Source: Dolomedes plantarius | Lineage: Eukaryota; Arthropoda; Arachnida; Araneae; Dolomedidae | NCBI GenBank assembly: GCA_907164885.2 | Contig: OU015493.1 | Span: 217,442,459 to 217,506,458 of the forward strand | Length of the DNA stretch: 64,000 bases | Reading direction: 5' to 3' | The notes under the pieces: model-generated | Seen by the model: only the letters and a program-made list of their open reading frames with translations | Databases searched by the model: none | What the model was told of the DNA's origin: nothing | Shown: one piece after another, positions 47,338 to 60,129 of the stretch | How positions within the stretch are numbered: the first letter of the stretch is position 1 | Layout of the letters: the number at the start of each line of letters is the position of its first letter | Position numbers and translations under genes: made by a program

Positions 47338-49324
47338 CAAACAGAAAACGCACCATTTCTGGATCAGAGAAGGGTCTAAGGCATTTCATCTTCATTCATC
47401 ATCATAATTTATTGAACGATTTACACTTCCCCATCTTTACCAAGTATAGCTTACGTCGAGTATTGGGATAACAGTTGAAAAAAGTATATTTTTCAGTCAC
47501 TGGCAGCCCATATCCTCTTGAGATTCAAATACTTAATCCTCACTCAAAGCCGCCGTACCCTTAAGTACACAAAACTACATAACACATATGCAAAAGTCAG
47601 ATCAAGACACTGTCTATCAGTATGAGTGTCATTGCAAAAGTGTGAACTGCCTCACAACCCTAGTCATTGTCGAATAGATTCAACTTTCATTTCTTTCTTC
47701 TGCTGGGTTTGAGTCCTGTTTGTGACATTAACTATGATATCCTCTAAGCACTATGCAATGAGGCTGCTCAAAATTGGTTTGAGGATGCAAATTAAATACC
47801 AAATGTAGTATAAAATAAATAAGTAAATAGAAAACGGACAAGAGGCTGTTAGACGCTATTATTGACTCAATTATTGTCCACCACAATCTCCTTGGAAGGC
47901 GACAACGGACATTTAAAATGGGTAGCTAAGAATATTTGTACGGCAGTAAATGTAGCCTTTGCATAGCTAAATATAAAATAAATTGTAAATATACGCTTTT
48001 CTGGGGCTTGTGGCTGCCCTGTGGTACAGCGCGCTGTTTTTCGGTGCTGAGGGTGCTCGGATAGAATCCCGGCGTTGAGCCCCTAAAAGCCTCCGCCTGT
48101 GTTGCCACTTCATAGGGGGTAATGCTAGTCCGCCTATATGGTGGCCCCATAATAAAATGGCTAGCAAAACTGCGGTGTACTATGGCGGTAAGAATGTTGT
48201 CCAAGAAACCGTCTGTCTCATTGGGGAAAAAAAATGCTCTAAATACACTTTTCTAAACTAAGCAGTTTTCATGTCTTACATTGATATCTTAGATAGAAAA
48301 TAACAAACTTTAACTTATTTAAAGGCTTTTATTTAATTTTGACAATTTCGTAGGTATTAAATATTTTAAAAGTTCCATGAACATTTCTAGCTATAAGATT
48401 CGTTTAAAATTATTCTTGTACACGGTATATAAAACATTAAATAAATATTAGCAATATAAATGCAATACAGATGCAATTTTTGTAAAATTGAACCCACAGG
48501 TAAATGTTTTGGTATTTCGTACAGATAAAAAAGCTATTTATATGATAAAAATTCCTTTTCGCTGTAAATATTGGAATACTTATAATAACGGTCATATCTA
48601 GTTTGAGGATATGAAAAGTATGCTGTTCAAAAAATTCTTGCATTGCGTGGCAAAAGAAAATTGAGCTTGGAACACTTTAAATTAAACTGATATGTTATTC
48701 TAAAATATCAAAATTTTAATGACTGAAAACGTTATAAATATATTTTCGCCAAATTTTGACAATGGTCATTTGACTGTTTGCATAACCATGTTTCAAATGG
48801 ATACTTTACAAAATCATCGTTTACCTGGCACCCTGTTTGGGGTGGATGTATATCCACACGAAAGCAATACTTGCAAGACCCGAATTGCGAACAAGAAAAC
48901 AGCAGTCAGATTGCTGTGAAAACTATAGGCACGATAGATTTCAATTTCTGTCGCATGGCTATGGCAGTGCCGTTAAAAATAACTATTTCCTTTCGTTATT
49001 AGAATAAAAATTAATTAAAGTACGATATAGATAAGCGTCTCTTTCGAAACGGGAAAAACGTGGTAAAGCCGAAGAGTAATTTCATCAAATGTATGAAACT
49101 GGTAATTGCGCGTGAAAAATTAGCAGCTGGCTTCTGGAAAACACTGCCTTCTTTCTTAAACAGTTTTGTTAAAACATCAGAAGGATTTGGCTTAGATAAA
49201 TGAATCAGACAAGCTCTTCTAATGAATTAATAGCAGCTGGTTTTATGGACGGGAACATTAGGACAGAGCAAAGATGGCAGCGTGCCATATCTCTAAAATC
49301 TTTGAAACCTTTTTCTAGCAAAAC
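47338..49324. other. Upstream flank, mostly unassigned
   Basis: Apart from the SINE-like segment, no exon or transposon end is supported. If a 5' UTR exon lies here I cannot see it. Confidence 0.35.
48000..48195 (+). repeat. tRNA-derived SINE-like sequence
   Basis: TGGTACAGCGC resembles a pol III A box and, about 40 bases on, GGATAGAATCC a degraded B box, in a GC-richer block surrounded by AT-rich DNA. No tail or target duplication found. Confidence 0.4.
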
Positions 49325-49465
49325 TTAAGGAGACAGTGGACTTTCAAAATTGAGAAATTTGTCCGAAAATTCGATTTTTTTATTTTATTGAATTCGTCAG
49401 TGAAACTACGAACGAGTAGGAATGTGTTGCAAAAATTTTTTTCAATTTCTTTGATTACTTTCCCA
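49325..49465. mobile_element. One-ended fragment of a TTAA element
   Basis: TTAA at 49325-49328 followed by GGAGACAGTGGACTTTCAAA, matching (with sequence further in, to about 49465) the inverted right end of the element at 55429-56143. No opposite end was found. Confidence 0.7.
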
Positions 49466-49514
49466 GTTCAAAACCAACATTTCTGCCTCTTTGTTTATCA
49501 TCTAGCTAACCAGG

Positions 49515-49686
49515 TTTGCGTTTCCGGTCATACATTCCTATGTGAATCTGTTTTGTGTTTGAGTTTCCTACCTCCTCCATAAAAATGCGATATTTCCGGC
49601 CATCCAGTGGGTTTGGTAACAGGTGAATAAGTAAACAGCGCCCTCCAACGTCAGATTTGTGTTTCCAGTCATACATTCCTATGTGA
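49515..49686. repeat. Direct repeat, 145-bp spacing
   Basis: GTCATACATTCCTATGTGA and flanking TTTCC occur at about 49520-49541 and 49665-49686. One unit plus a partial second. Confidence 0.65.
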
Positions 49687-49827
49687 TTATTGCGCGTCTT
49701 GATGCCTACTATCACCCCTCTGAATTTGTCGGTCGAATTTTAGAACACTCTGTATTTTGAATGAATACTTTGATTATATTTTACGTAGTACACCTATGAA
49801 ATCTGGGCATTCATTTTGACTACCCTG

Positions 49828-50025
49828 TATTGTAACGATCTGCAGTATTAGAAAAAATATATATCTGTGATATCACATTCACTCTTGCCACCCTATTTGT
49901 TCTGTGATATTCTAACGAACTGAAATATTTTAAAAAAGATCATACCTCCCATATTACACCCACTCTTGCCACTTTATTTGTTCCGTAATATTGTAACGAT
50001 CTGCATTAAGGAAAAAAAATCTCTC
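49828..50025. repeat. Tandem repeat, 80-81 bp unit, about 2.5 copies
   Basis: Units begin at 49828, 49908 and 49989 with TATTGTAACGATCTGC or close variants and share CACTCTTGCCAC and TATTTGTTC. Units have diverged by perhaps a fifth. Confidence 0.75.
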
Positions 50026-50681
50026 ACACCTCATTCATTTTTTTCTCTCACGAGGATCTAACTGCGACCGGAACAGGAACCTAACTCGCCCTCTTCGGTC
50101 TCTTCGACCGATATTCTAACTCCTGAATTATCGAACCACGTTGTTGATCCTCCTTGCATTCATTCTCTCTCGCCGAATAAAGCATCGAAGCACGTGTTTT
50201 TCGCGACTCTGTGTCGCACGCTTTTCACTCGTGCTTCTTTCTCTCCTCTCATCAGAAACGCACTTCGGCTGCAGCAGGAATGGAATGTTGTTGGCCGGTA
50301 CCCTGTACACTGAGCAAAAATGCCACGCATCTCCTCACGTGTAAGAAAATTTTCTCTTTAAAGCGTATTGTCGTTGACCATTTGTCAAAAAAAAAAAATA
50401 AAAATTAACTGTTGTTAGATTTGAAGATGACGAAATATACTTTTGAGATAGGACAATAACTTTTTGAACCCTAGAGGCCCTGTGGAATATTTAATTTTTT
50501 TTCATTGAAGTTGTTTTTAAACTTTATTTACGAAATTCTAAACAGAACATAGACAAAACTTTAAATATTCGATCCTTTTCAATTCCTAAAAGTTGTTTCA
50601 CTGCGTTGCCTTTCAGTTCACTTTCTTTTCGTGTTCCTAATATCACCCGGTTTTTTTTTTTTCAAAATTTTCCAAGCATAA

Positions 50682-51383
50682 TCTATATATATAAAACAGT
50701 TCCGCAACTGATTGACTCACTGACTGACATACAACGCACAGACTAAACCGCTGGACCTAAAGGGCTGTTTGCATGGCAATTCTTCTTATGGTGTAGGGTT
50801 GCACTAAGAAAGATTTTTGAAAAATTCTTCTTAGATTTTTTAAAATTAAATTTTTAAGCTGTTTTAGTAACTTTTTTTAAGTTTGCGTTTAAAATAATAA
50901 CTTGAGGTTTATAAACCTCAAGTTATTGCATATATACCTCAAGTATATCACGATAAAGATCATAAAAATTCCTTTAAATGAAATCTTTTTCGAATCTTTA
51001 CCTCAATTTTCTGATTTTTGGTGAATTTTAAAATATTAATTTTTAGAATTAAATTTATTAAATGCCGATCACGTGATTTCTTTTTCTGGTACTTTCAATA
51101 AATTTATCGTCACGCCCATAACAACGAAATAGACAAAAAATATTTTTTCCTTTGCTAATGCGGCAGACGATTGGACATTATCCAAAAAAATATTAAAATA
51201 CAGTAAAAGATATGTTCCTCAAACTGTACTCTATTAACTGTACTATATTCTTTAGTATGTCCTATTAGATTTAATTGGAATATTTTCTTCTGCCTTATTT
51301 TGTCTATAAAAATATCTTTTACGATTTTTTTTATAAATATATTTTTTTTACATCAGTTGTATACATTGATCGTCGTATTTATC

Positions 51384-51461
<78 letters not shown>

Positions 51462-51534
51462 GTATGAATTGCATGCATTGACCGGTGTATTTAATTTGAA
51501 AGTACTCCGTAGCGAAGTGCGGGTTTTCAGCTAG
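50682..51534 (+). mobile_element. Helitron-like family B, copy 3 (complete)
   Basis: 853 bp; A|TCTATATATATAAAACAGTT at the 5' end and GGGTTTTCAGCTAG|T at the 3' end, the best-preserved copy. Includes a (TA)n tract at about 51385-51459. Non-coding, so it must depend on a Rep/Hel protein made elsewhere. Confidence 0.88.
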
Positions 51535-51936
51535 TTTTATAATATGAAGAGCGATACAATACAAGTAGAAATAAAATATATTTACTTGGCATTTTCGATT
51601 ACTTTCATAATTCTAATGAGGGGTAAACTCTAGGTATCGTGAAAGGTATCATCAGGTCAGTGAGAAGTCACTCTCTTACAGTGTCGTCTCACTTTCTGAC
51701 ACCGTCCACTACCGCTAGTCATATTGAAGCATATGTGTTATGGTAATATAAACTGACGTTTTTATTGTCTAGATAAAACCAACCTGTTTTTCAGTATACA
51801 GACTCAGATACTGTCACAAAATGTCAATTGGAACGAATCAATAGTCCCCGACAACGAATAAATAGTCCACGACAACGAATATATAGTTCAACTTTACAAG
51901 AATTTGACTCATCCAATATTTCTGGTGTAATAATAA

Positions 51937-52003
51937 CACACAGTAACGTAACGTACATAGGACACGATCTTGGAGTCAGTGGATTCCGTAAACAATTTTT
52001 AGG
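51937..52003. repeat. 67-bp segment duplicated at 57643-57709
   Basis: ACGTAACGTACATAGGACAC and following bases to TTTTTAGGA are shared with a single internal difference. The duplicated unit also includes the preceding Helitron-like copy. Confidence 0.8.
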
Positions 52004-52169
52004 AATGCATTCACCAATAGCGAACGAGTTTGGGGCAAGAGAAGGGGAGAGAACAAGAGAATGGTTCGCGCATACCATGTACGTTCGAATGCGGTTCAGT
52101 TGTCAATAACGCCAATCAGATGAAAATATTCTGGAAGTCCTAACCTTGAAAAAAAACAGCAAAAAGCTA

Positions 52170-53286
52170 CCGTCAACTGGGATAACTTTGGCCCTTGCGG
52201 GTAACTTTGATCCAACAAACGAAAGAAGATTGCATGTGCTGTATCTAGACAAAGGAGAGTGATTATCACCTATTTACCGCAAGGGCCAATAGTTGGCAGT
52301 GCTGCCTTGCCTTTCTCATAGTTTTGTCTCGTAGTTCCTCAATTTACCACAACTGCAGTGCTGCTCCACTTTGGTATCACTAAAACGTATATTGTTGTTG
52401 TCTTCCAACTTTTCCTTGTAAATGTGACAGAATGCGTGATTCAGAGCAGGTAAGCGAATTGCCTCAGTTTATTATTAATTGTTTCAACTATTTTCACTGT
52501 CATTATCTGGATTTATTTTGTGGTTTGCCAACTTATGAATATTTACTACATTAGGCAAACTTTGTCCCAGGTGTTGGGGTAACTTTGACTCAACATGTTC
52601 TACTTCCAAAAAGGGTCCAGTTTCAAAGAGGCGAAAACGAAAATGCTCCAGCTCGTCAGAAAGTAATAAACAACACATTACAAACAAGCAAGTAAATCTC
52701 AAAGACAGGCGGACTCTGAATTTGTACATGTATGCTGTGGAGTATTTTGTTATTTTGAAGTACGATGGTGTTAAATATCCTGGAAAGATTTTAAGTTTAG
52801 CAGATATCGACCGACTGTGGAATGTATGAAAAGAAAACTCAAATTTTAGGGTTGGCCAGAAAAACAAGACTGTATAAATTATGAGTGGTAAGAAGTGTGC
52901 GGAAAAATCAATCCTCCGAAAATCGAGTCAAAGAGAAATCAGTTTATTGTTACAGAACTGGATTATGCTTCTTCTCTATAGGTTGGACTATCAATTCATC
53001 AAAACATATAAGACTTTTAAATTACTGTTTACTGTTTATCTATTATTTTTCCCTTCTCTTTGAAAATTCCACTTGTAATTTAAAAATAAAATCAATTTTG
53101 CATAGAAAACTGTTGATTTATTGATTTCATTTTCAAAATTAAGCTCGAGATTAACTCGGATTAGATAAGATATTATTGATCGATAATTTGGTAATACTTG
53201 TATATGGTCTAACATTGGCCTAAGCTATCTCAACAATTTAAATGTTTGATTTTCAAGAGTTGGACCAAAGTTGCCCCAATTCAAGG
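52170..53286 (+). mobile_element. TIR transposon with transposase tail remnant
   Basis: 1117 bp between TA dinucleotides (52168-52169, 53287-53288). Ends CCGTCAACTGGGATAACTTT and CCTTGAATTGGGGCAACTTT are imperfect inverted repeats; the GGGTAACTTTG word recurs internally (52199-52210). The plus strand has KYDGVKYPGKIL (about 52760-52795) and then, in another frame, GWPEKQDCINYEW (about 52853-52891), a pairing I recall from the C-terminus of an arthropod transposase group I cannot name. The coding part is badly broken. Confidence 0.6.
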
Positions 53287-53360
53287 TAACATTAAACCAA
53301 AAGTTTAAAAAAATTAAAAATTGTTTAAAGTTTGTATGTATACTTTAACGATGGTTTATT

Positions 53361-53747
53361 ACCATGTTTTTATTAACTCGCTTTCTTGTTTGCGTGTGTG
53401 TTTGTCCAGTACAAATCTTGCGATCGATTTTTAACTAACTTCCCGACTAGCTAGACATTTGAAACTTTTAGAATAGCTCAGAACACGGTGATAATGCATT
53501 CTTTCGATACTTTTAGCCATCTTTAAGCAGCATTGAATTCATTTTCAGTTCATTTTGTTGCTTGAAAATTTCTTATAATTGCTCTCTTTATTAAGCATTT
53601 GATCATTTTATTTCAAGTTGATGAGATACTTCATAAAAAAAATTTTTAAAAAGTATTTATTAATACATAGAATTTTCAAGTTTATATGATTCAACAGAAA
53701 ATTTAAAAGCGTGGTGCATAAAAATTTCTTTTTATCTTGTAATTATT
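53361..53747 (+). repeat. Repeat family R, copy 5
   Basis: Shorter copy missing the GTGCAGCCATCT block. Same orientation. Confidence 0.8.
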
Positions 53748-53904
53748 TTTATATTACAGTTAAATATGTTTAAAGTAATATAAACCATTTACCATATCAA
53801 ATTTTTATTGTCTTACAGCCATTATTTGCTTTTCCTGCGAAATAAACATGAAAAATAGGACAAAGTTGGTCTTCTGGTAATAAATTACCAGAAAGTAAAT
53901 TATT

Positions 53905-54483
53905 AAGTTTGCATTTAAAATAATAATTTGAGGGTTATAAAATTTATATCACTAGAAATATCCTAAAAATTCCTTTAAAATGAAATCTTTTTTGAATCTT
54001 TACCTCCATTTTCTGATTTTTGGTGAATTTTTAAAGATTAATTTTTAGAATTTATTAAATGTTGATCACGAGATTTCTTTTCTTTTTGTAATACTTTAAA
54101 TTTATTTTGCGTCACGTGCATAACAACGAAATAAATTGACAAAAAAAAAATTAAAATACGGTAAAAGATCAAATGTAACCCCTAGACTAACTGAGATCGA
54201 AGTTTTTTAAGAATTTAATTCAAATTAGTATGTTTTATGGATTTTAAACATACAAATTCATTGCATACATTCACCGTTGTATTTAATTTGAATATTTTCT
54301 TCTACATTATTTTGTCTATTAAAATATCCGTTGCCATTTTTATATATATATATATATTTTTTGGCATTTATTGCATACATTGACCATTGTATTTATTATA
54401 ACTTTTTTTTACATTAAATGCATACATTGAGCGTTGTATTTAATTTGAATATACTCCGTAGCGAAGCACGAGTATTCATCTAG
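53905..54483 (+). mobile_element. Helitron-like family B, copy 4, 5'-truncated
   Basis: Shares AAGTTTGCATTTAAAATAAT onwards with other copies and ends CGAAGCACGAGTATTCATCTAG before T. Most diverged copy, with a short TA run only. Confidence 0.75.
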
Positions 54484-54689
54484 TTATTATTAATTATTAA
54501 TGATTATAATATTATTAAAGTATAATTTGGTTGAGATTGCTTCATCCTAGCGAGAGTTTCTTCAGATTTTTCTGGCTGTCTTTTGAGTGATTCACCCTAT
54601 AATTGGTGAAGAGTATAATGAAATTAATAAATAAATGAATTTCCTCTCTCTAATAATTCTGAACGCTCGGTTCGAATCATTCAATATCT

Positions 54690-55000
54690 CCTTGTCTAGT
54701 CTCGAATAGATGCACGTTCAGTTTCACGTTTCCGGCCAGGGGGCACAACGGCAGTATACAGGGACTTTAAATGACAGCTGTCCTTTCTTAAACCGAGAGA
54801 TGAGATTCTCATTCGAATAGCTTCCGGATAGACCCCGGCCTGATCTAGCCGCACCGAAGTTGACCTCTGAAAACCTCCAGACAGCGCGGTGTGTCCTCTC
54901 CACCTGAACACTTTGAGGGTCAGTTGGACTCCCACGCTCGATCTCCAATGGGTGTCCAGCTGTGTCCAAGCCATCCCCTTCTAAATAACGATTCAAAAGA
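54690..55000 (-). other. GC-rich block, overlapping open frames, unidentified
   Basis: Clearly GC-richer than its surroundings and open in two minus-strand frames, one with RGSPTDPQSVQVERTHRAVW. No splice sites or domain recognised. Could be an old gene fragment or an upstream untranslated exon region of the transporter; undecided. Confidence 0.3.
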
Positions 55001-55428
55001 GAGATGGGGACACTGGTTGCGCGATCATTACAAAAACGTGCGGTTCGCGATCTTTAACTGGAATATCTTTACTCAATGCTATAAGCAGAGAAAATTAAAC
55101 TGGGCTTTTGGAGATTATTTTGTGTCTCGCACTCCCTTAAAAGGAGTTCGTTATTAAAGTAACAGTACAGACGCTGTAGGTGACCCAAACTCGGAAATGC
55201 ATACAGTATTGGATCAGCAAAGTAGTTCCAAAGATATAACGAGACACCATTACTCGACGGAAAAAGCGTAAAGAGGGAGAAATCCAATTAGGGATGCGAC
55301 ATCGATGTCGATGTTTTCAAAACATCGATGTTTTGATTTATAAAAAACATCGATGTTTTAAACATTGATTAATTGAAGCCGATTTTTTTTAACATATTTT
55401 TTGTGTTTGATGTTTTACGTTGTCTTGA

Positions 55429-56143
55429 GGGGCCAGTGGACCTTCAAACCTAACTTTTTTTGTTTAGAATGGATTTGCTTGAAATTTGAATATGTGATTA
55501 GTACCGTAGTTATGTAAACGTGATTAAAATTTAAAGATGAAATATTAATAAGTTATGAATTACGAATTACTAATTATATCAAAAATTGGCCTCATTAAAA
55601 ATGATCCACACGCATTTCTTTTGCATATAATATGGTAATTTTTATTTATACCTTATAGAACTAACAATGAAACTTATTGCTTATTTTAATCATTCATTAA
55701 AAACAAAAAGAGAAAAAATAATAATAGTGAAAAGACCCTTTTTATTACGCAAAATACCTATAAATCATCTTTTTCGAGTACAAAATTTAGAAATTCTGAG
55801 CTACGAAGCAAAATTTTTTTCAATAAGATTTATTTGATATAGAGTAAACTATATAAAACTTAAATTTCAAAGCAATGCGATAATTCGAAATGCACCTGGA
55901 GCAGTTTGAATATTCGTATGACATGAACATTTTTATTCTGAGAAAAACACATTTAAAGTTATTGTTATTCGTAACCACATAACATATAAATTAAATACAA
56001 ATCCCTATAACTAGGAAAATAATCGCAGAAATTAAAAATTCTTTTTGCAACACATTCCTACTCGTCAGTAGTTTCGCAATTCAACAAAATAAAAAAATCG
56101 AACTTTTGAACAAATTTCACAATTTTGAAAGTCCACTGTCGCC
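55429..56143. mobile_element. TTAA-type element nested in the hAT
   Basis: 715 bp, right flank TTAA at 56144-56147 and left flank TTGA. Ends GGGGCCAGTGGACCTTC and inverse GAAAGTCCACTGTCGCC. Same family as 11479-15571 and the fragment at 49325. Confidence 0.75.
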
Positions 56144-56923
56144 TTAATGAAAAAGCACCATAATAAATAAAATAATAAAAAAATTAACAAAGTAGCATAA
56201 TTTTCACACTCGGTAAATGTAAGTCTGAATTCTAAAAAGGACGAATGCAAAAGGGGGAACGATTAGACACAAATGGCAATGATCAACCAATGAATAATAA
56301 TTATATGGCCCAATAATTGTTATTTACAGTAAAGAAAAAATTTGCTTGTTCAGTTTCCCCCACAAGCTGGTTTTGCATCAGTAATTCAAACTGGCGTAAA
56401 TGTATGTAATTTTCTTTTGTATTATTTAATTAGAAAATAAAACATTTGTTAATAAATTGTCCTTATTAATTTTTTAATATTAAACTCTGTTGAACCAAAC
56501 TCAAAAATTCTTTTAAATGATTTTGCCTTATACTCTATTGATATGAAATCAACCCTTTTGCCTTGTGTTATAGTCATGAATTTCAGAACTTTTTGTACAC
56601 TAAATTATTTAACCCTCCTGGCAGTAAATTATTCTCCAACTTATAAATAAATATGACTCGATATTTACAATAATTTTTCACACTCGACCAATTTAAATTA
56701 GAAAACATCACGGATATTTCTTTATGGCTCAATTGTTTTTATAGCAATAATTTCTTCCTCAATTTTCTGGTAAAAGTAATAAAATGTATCATGGAAATTC
56801 TGTGATATGCGCTGACACAAGCAACCAAGATTTTGACATCTGTGTCAGATCAATCAGAGAGTAAAATTATCCCTCCCGCGACTAACCGAAGTAACATTAA
56901 TGTTGGACAATTTCTAGAATTTA

Positions 56924-57591
<668 letters not shown>

Positions 57592-57856
57592 TTTTACAAC
57601 ATGAAGAGCGATAAATAAATATCCGATAAATAAATATCCGTACGTTACACAGTAACGTAACGTACATAGGACACGATCTTGGAGTCAATGGATTCCGTAA
57701 ACAATTTTTAGGAAAAATGGAAGTTCAAAAACATCGATATTTAAAAACATCGATAGTTTTGGGGCGATGTTTTATTAGCATCGATGTTTTAATATTGAAT
57801 ATCGATGTTTCAAAACATCGATGTTTTGTTGTCGATGTCGCATCCCTAAATCCAAT

Positions 57857-60091
57857 GAGAATCTAGAAACCACAAAAATGAGAACTTCGACAAAAATGGG
57901 AGAGAAAAATGCGAAGAAAAGAAACTAAAAGCACTGACAGAGAAATATATGCTGAATTCGCAATGAAAAAAAAATCAAAAAGACGCAAAAATGCACACAT
58001 TTTAAGATATAAAAAGTAAATGATTATAAAAGGATAATTTAGCCACTGAAGTCGGTACGCGGTAAAAGAAAGTGCCGCAGATTAAAACAAGAGAATAAAA
58101 CGCACAACTAAACATAGCTGAAAAATAGAGATGAAAAACAAAATTGACGTTACCTAAAAAATAAAGTAATCTCTAATTCTCTCAGCATCATGCACTTAAA
58201 AGGCCCCGAGGAAATTTTCGATTACCAAATGTCGATTAAATGTGTCCAATTGATCCAAATAACAACCTCCAAATAATATGCTGTGAGAGATGGTCCTATT
58301 TCTTTTATGCGGCCGGTAGTACTTGAAAAATATGAAAGTTACCCAACCCATGAGAAAATTGAAGCCTGACTAAGTAACCGCTTTAGCAATTTCCATGCAC
58401 ATCAAAGCACAGGAAGTCACTTGTTTTCGAGAAATGAAGTCAAGGCGAAGGCTAGATTCTCCACGACGCCTTCAAGCAGGAATAATCGCATTTCGCGGTG
58501 GTCATTCGCTGGGGCATTTCCCAATTCGAAACATTCTCTCTCGCAATGATAGGAAAGGATAGTTTTCAATCTATGAGTAACTGCACTTCATTTGTGAACC
58601 ACTATATACACCACGCTTTTGAACACTTAGGGCATTATTTGACAGTGTTCCCGCAAAATTTTAGAGGTAAAAATCTCTGGTATAAAGACTTCAATAGTTA
58701 TAATACAACGCCTGGAGACGCAACTTCGATTCATTCGATCTTTGCGCCTGGCAGTTGGTGTTGCATGAACGCCCGACCATTGAAAAGAACAATTATGAAC
58801 CATTAGTTATACATATGACAAAAATTCACCGTCATATGTATAGGCTGTATCGATCGCCTCGCAAAAGAAATGAGGAAATGTGTTCAATGGCAGAATCATT
58901 GATATGCATTCAATGTAGGATGTACATCCTACAATATATACTAATGTGTAGGAATGGATCGAATTGAATTATTGCAAAACATATAACAACAAAATTGAAA
59001 AATCTCGCTCAAACTGCATGCAAAAAAGGAAAAAAACAAAAATTATGAATACGTCATTCGCGTTCTGATGACGTGTGTTAACTGATATGTTGTAACACTG
59101 ACGCATGTGTAGGGGAAAGCGGATAAAGCTCATGATAAGGTAACTAGGAAAATTTACGACTGATATCTACCATTCTCCTTCTAGTTGCTTACCTGATTAT
59201 CGTGGGCATTACGCGTCCTACGGTTCACTTGAAGATATGGCATGAATTCTGAAATTTTCAAAATCCTCATCAGCATTTGAGTCCATTGCTTTCATAACGG
59301 TTGCCACTCTTCCCTAGGCTCGGAGATCCGAATCTTCGAGTTGACGATGCCCTAATTTCATTGGTATCGAAAGGTAACCCCATGGAAGAGTCGATTTCAA
59401 AACTTGTAGTCTTAAGGTAGCCCATTTCAGGGTTCAGCTGCCAAAACAGACACTAAAGGTCCAGAACAAGACGTGCATTCCTCTATTTCTTACATGGCTC
59501 AACCCTTCGCAGTTCAATCACATTGGACAAAGGACATACTAGAACAAAATTGTTGGCTAGTCACAATGGACATAGAACCAAAAATGGATTAAGGAACCCC
59601 TCTCCATGTTTAATTTCCATCTTCCTCAAAGTCAAAACATACTTGAAGCCATGTTAAGTATTAATAAGTGATCATTTTGCTTTGAGTAACATTATTCCAG
59701 TGAACAAAAGCAGCAAAATATTTGCTTTCTGTATGTTTCTATCATCTACACCTTTTCCCGTGGCAAAACATGAAATGGCTCAAAGTTTGCAGACCTCATA
59801 TTGCTGTGGAATACAAGAATCATTATCTTTCGCAATGGTCATAATATATTTTCACGGGGATATTGAATTTGTTTAGCATCTCTCATCTTTGATACTGAAA
59901 TGAACTAGATAGAATAAACCGATTGTATAAAACCTTTTCCTATGCAGATGATCCTTTTTATTCACAAATGAATCGTCTTTCAGCTAAAGACCGAAAGATG
60001 CAATAATTCTTTCCCGACCAAAAGTTGTTAGAGTTCATAATTTTGAAAACATTGTTTCATTAATCAATCACAAAATTGTAAGAAAAAAATT
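57857..60091. other. Upstream flank, unassigned
   Basis: Includes a 16-bp palindrome TAGGATGTACATCCTA near 58916. No gene recognised. Confidence 0.35.
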
Positions 60092-60129
60092 ATGCTTAGA
60101 TAAGTTAATATATTAACTTATCTAAGCAT
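60092..60129. repeat. Perfect 38-bp palindrome
   Basis: ATGCTTAGATAAGTTAATA is followed at once by its exact inverse, with no spacer. Confidence 0.9.

Noticed and set aside
54690..55000. A second host gene
   Set aside because: Two overlapping frames look equally open, there are no splice sites and no domain; left as unidentified.
58498..58806. 102-codon plus-strand open frame
   Set aside because: No recognisable domain, no flanking splice sites, ordinary AT-rich context.
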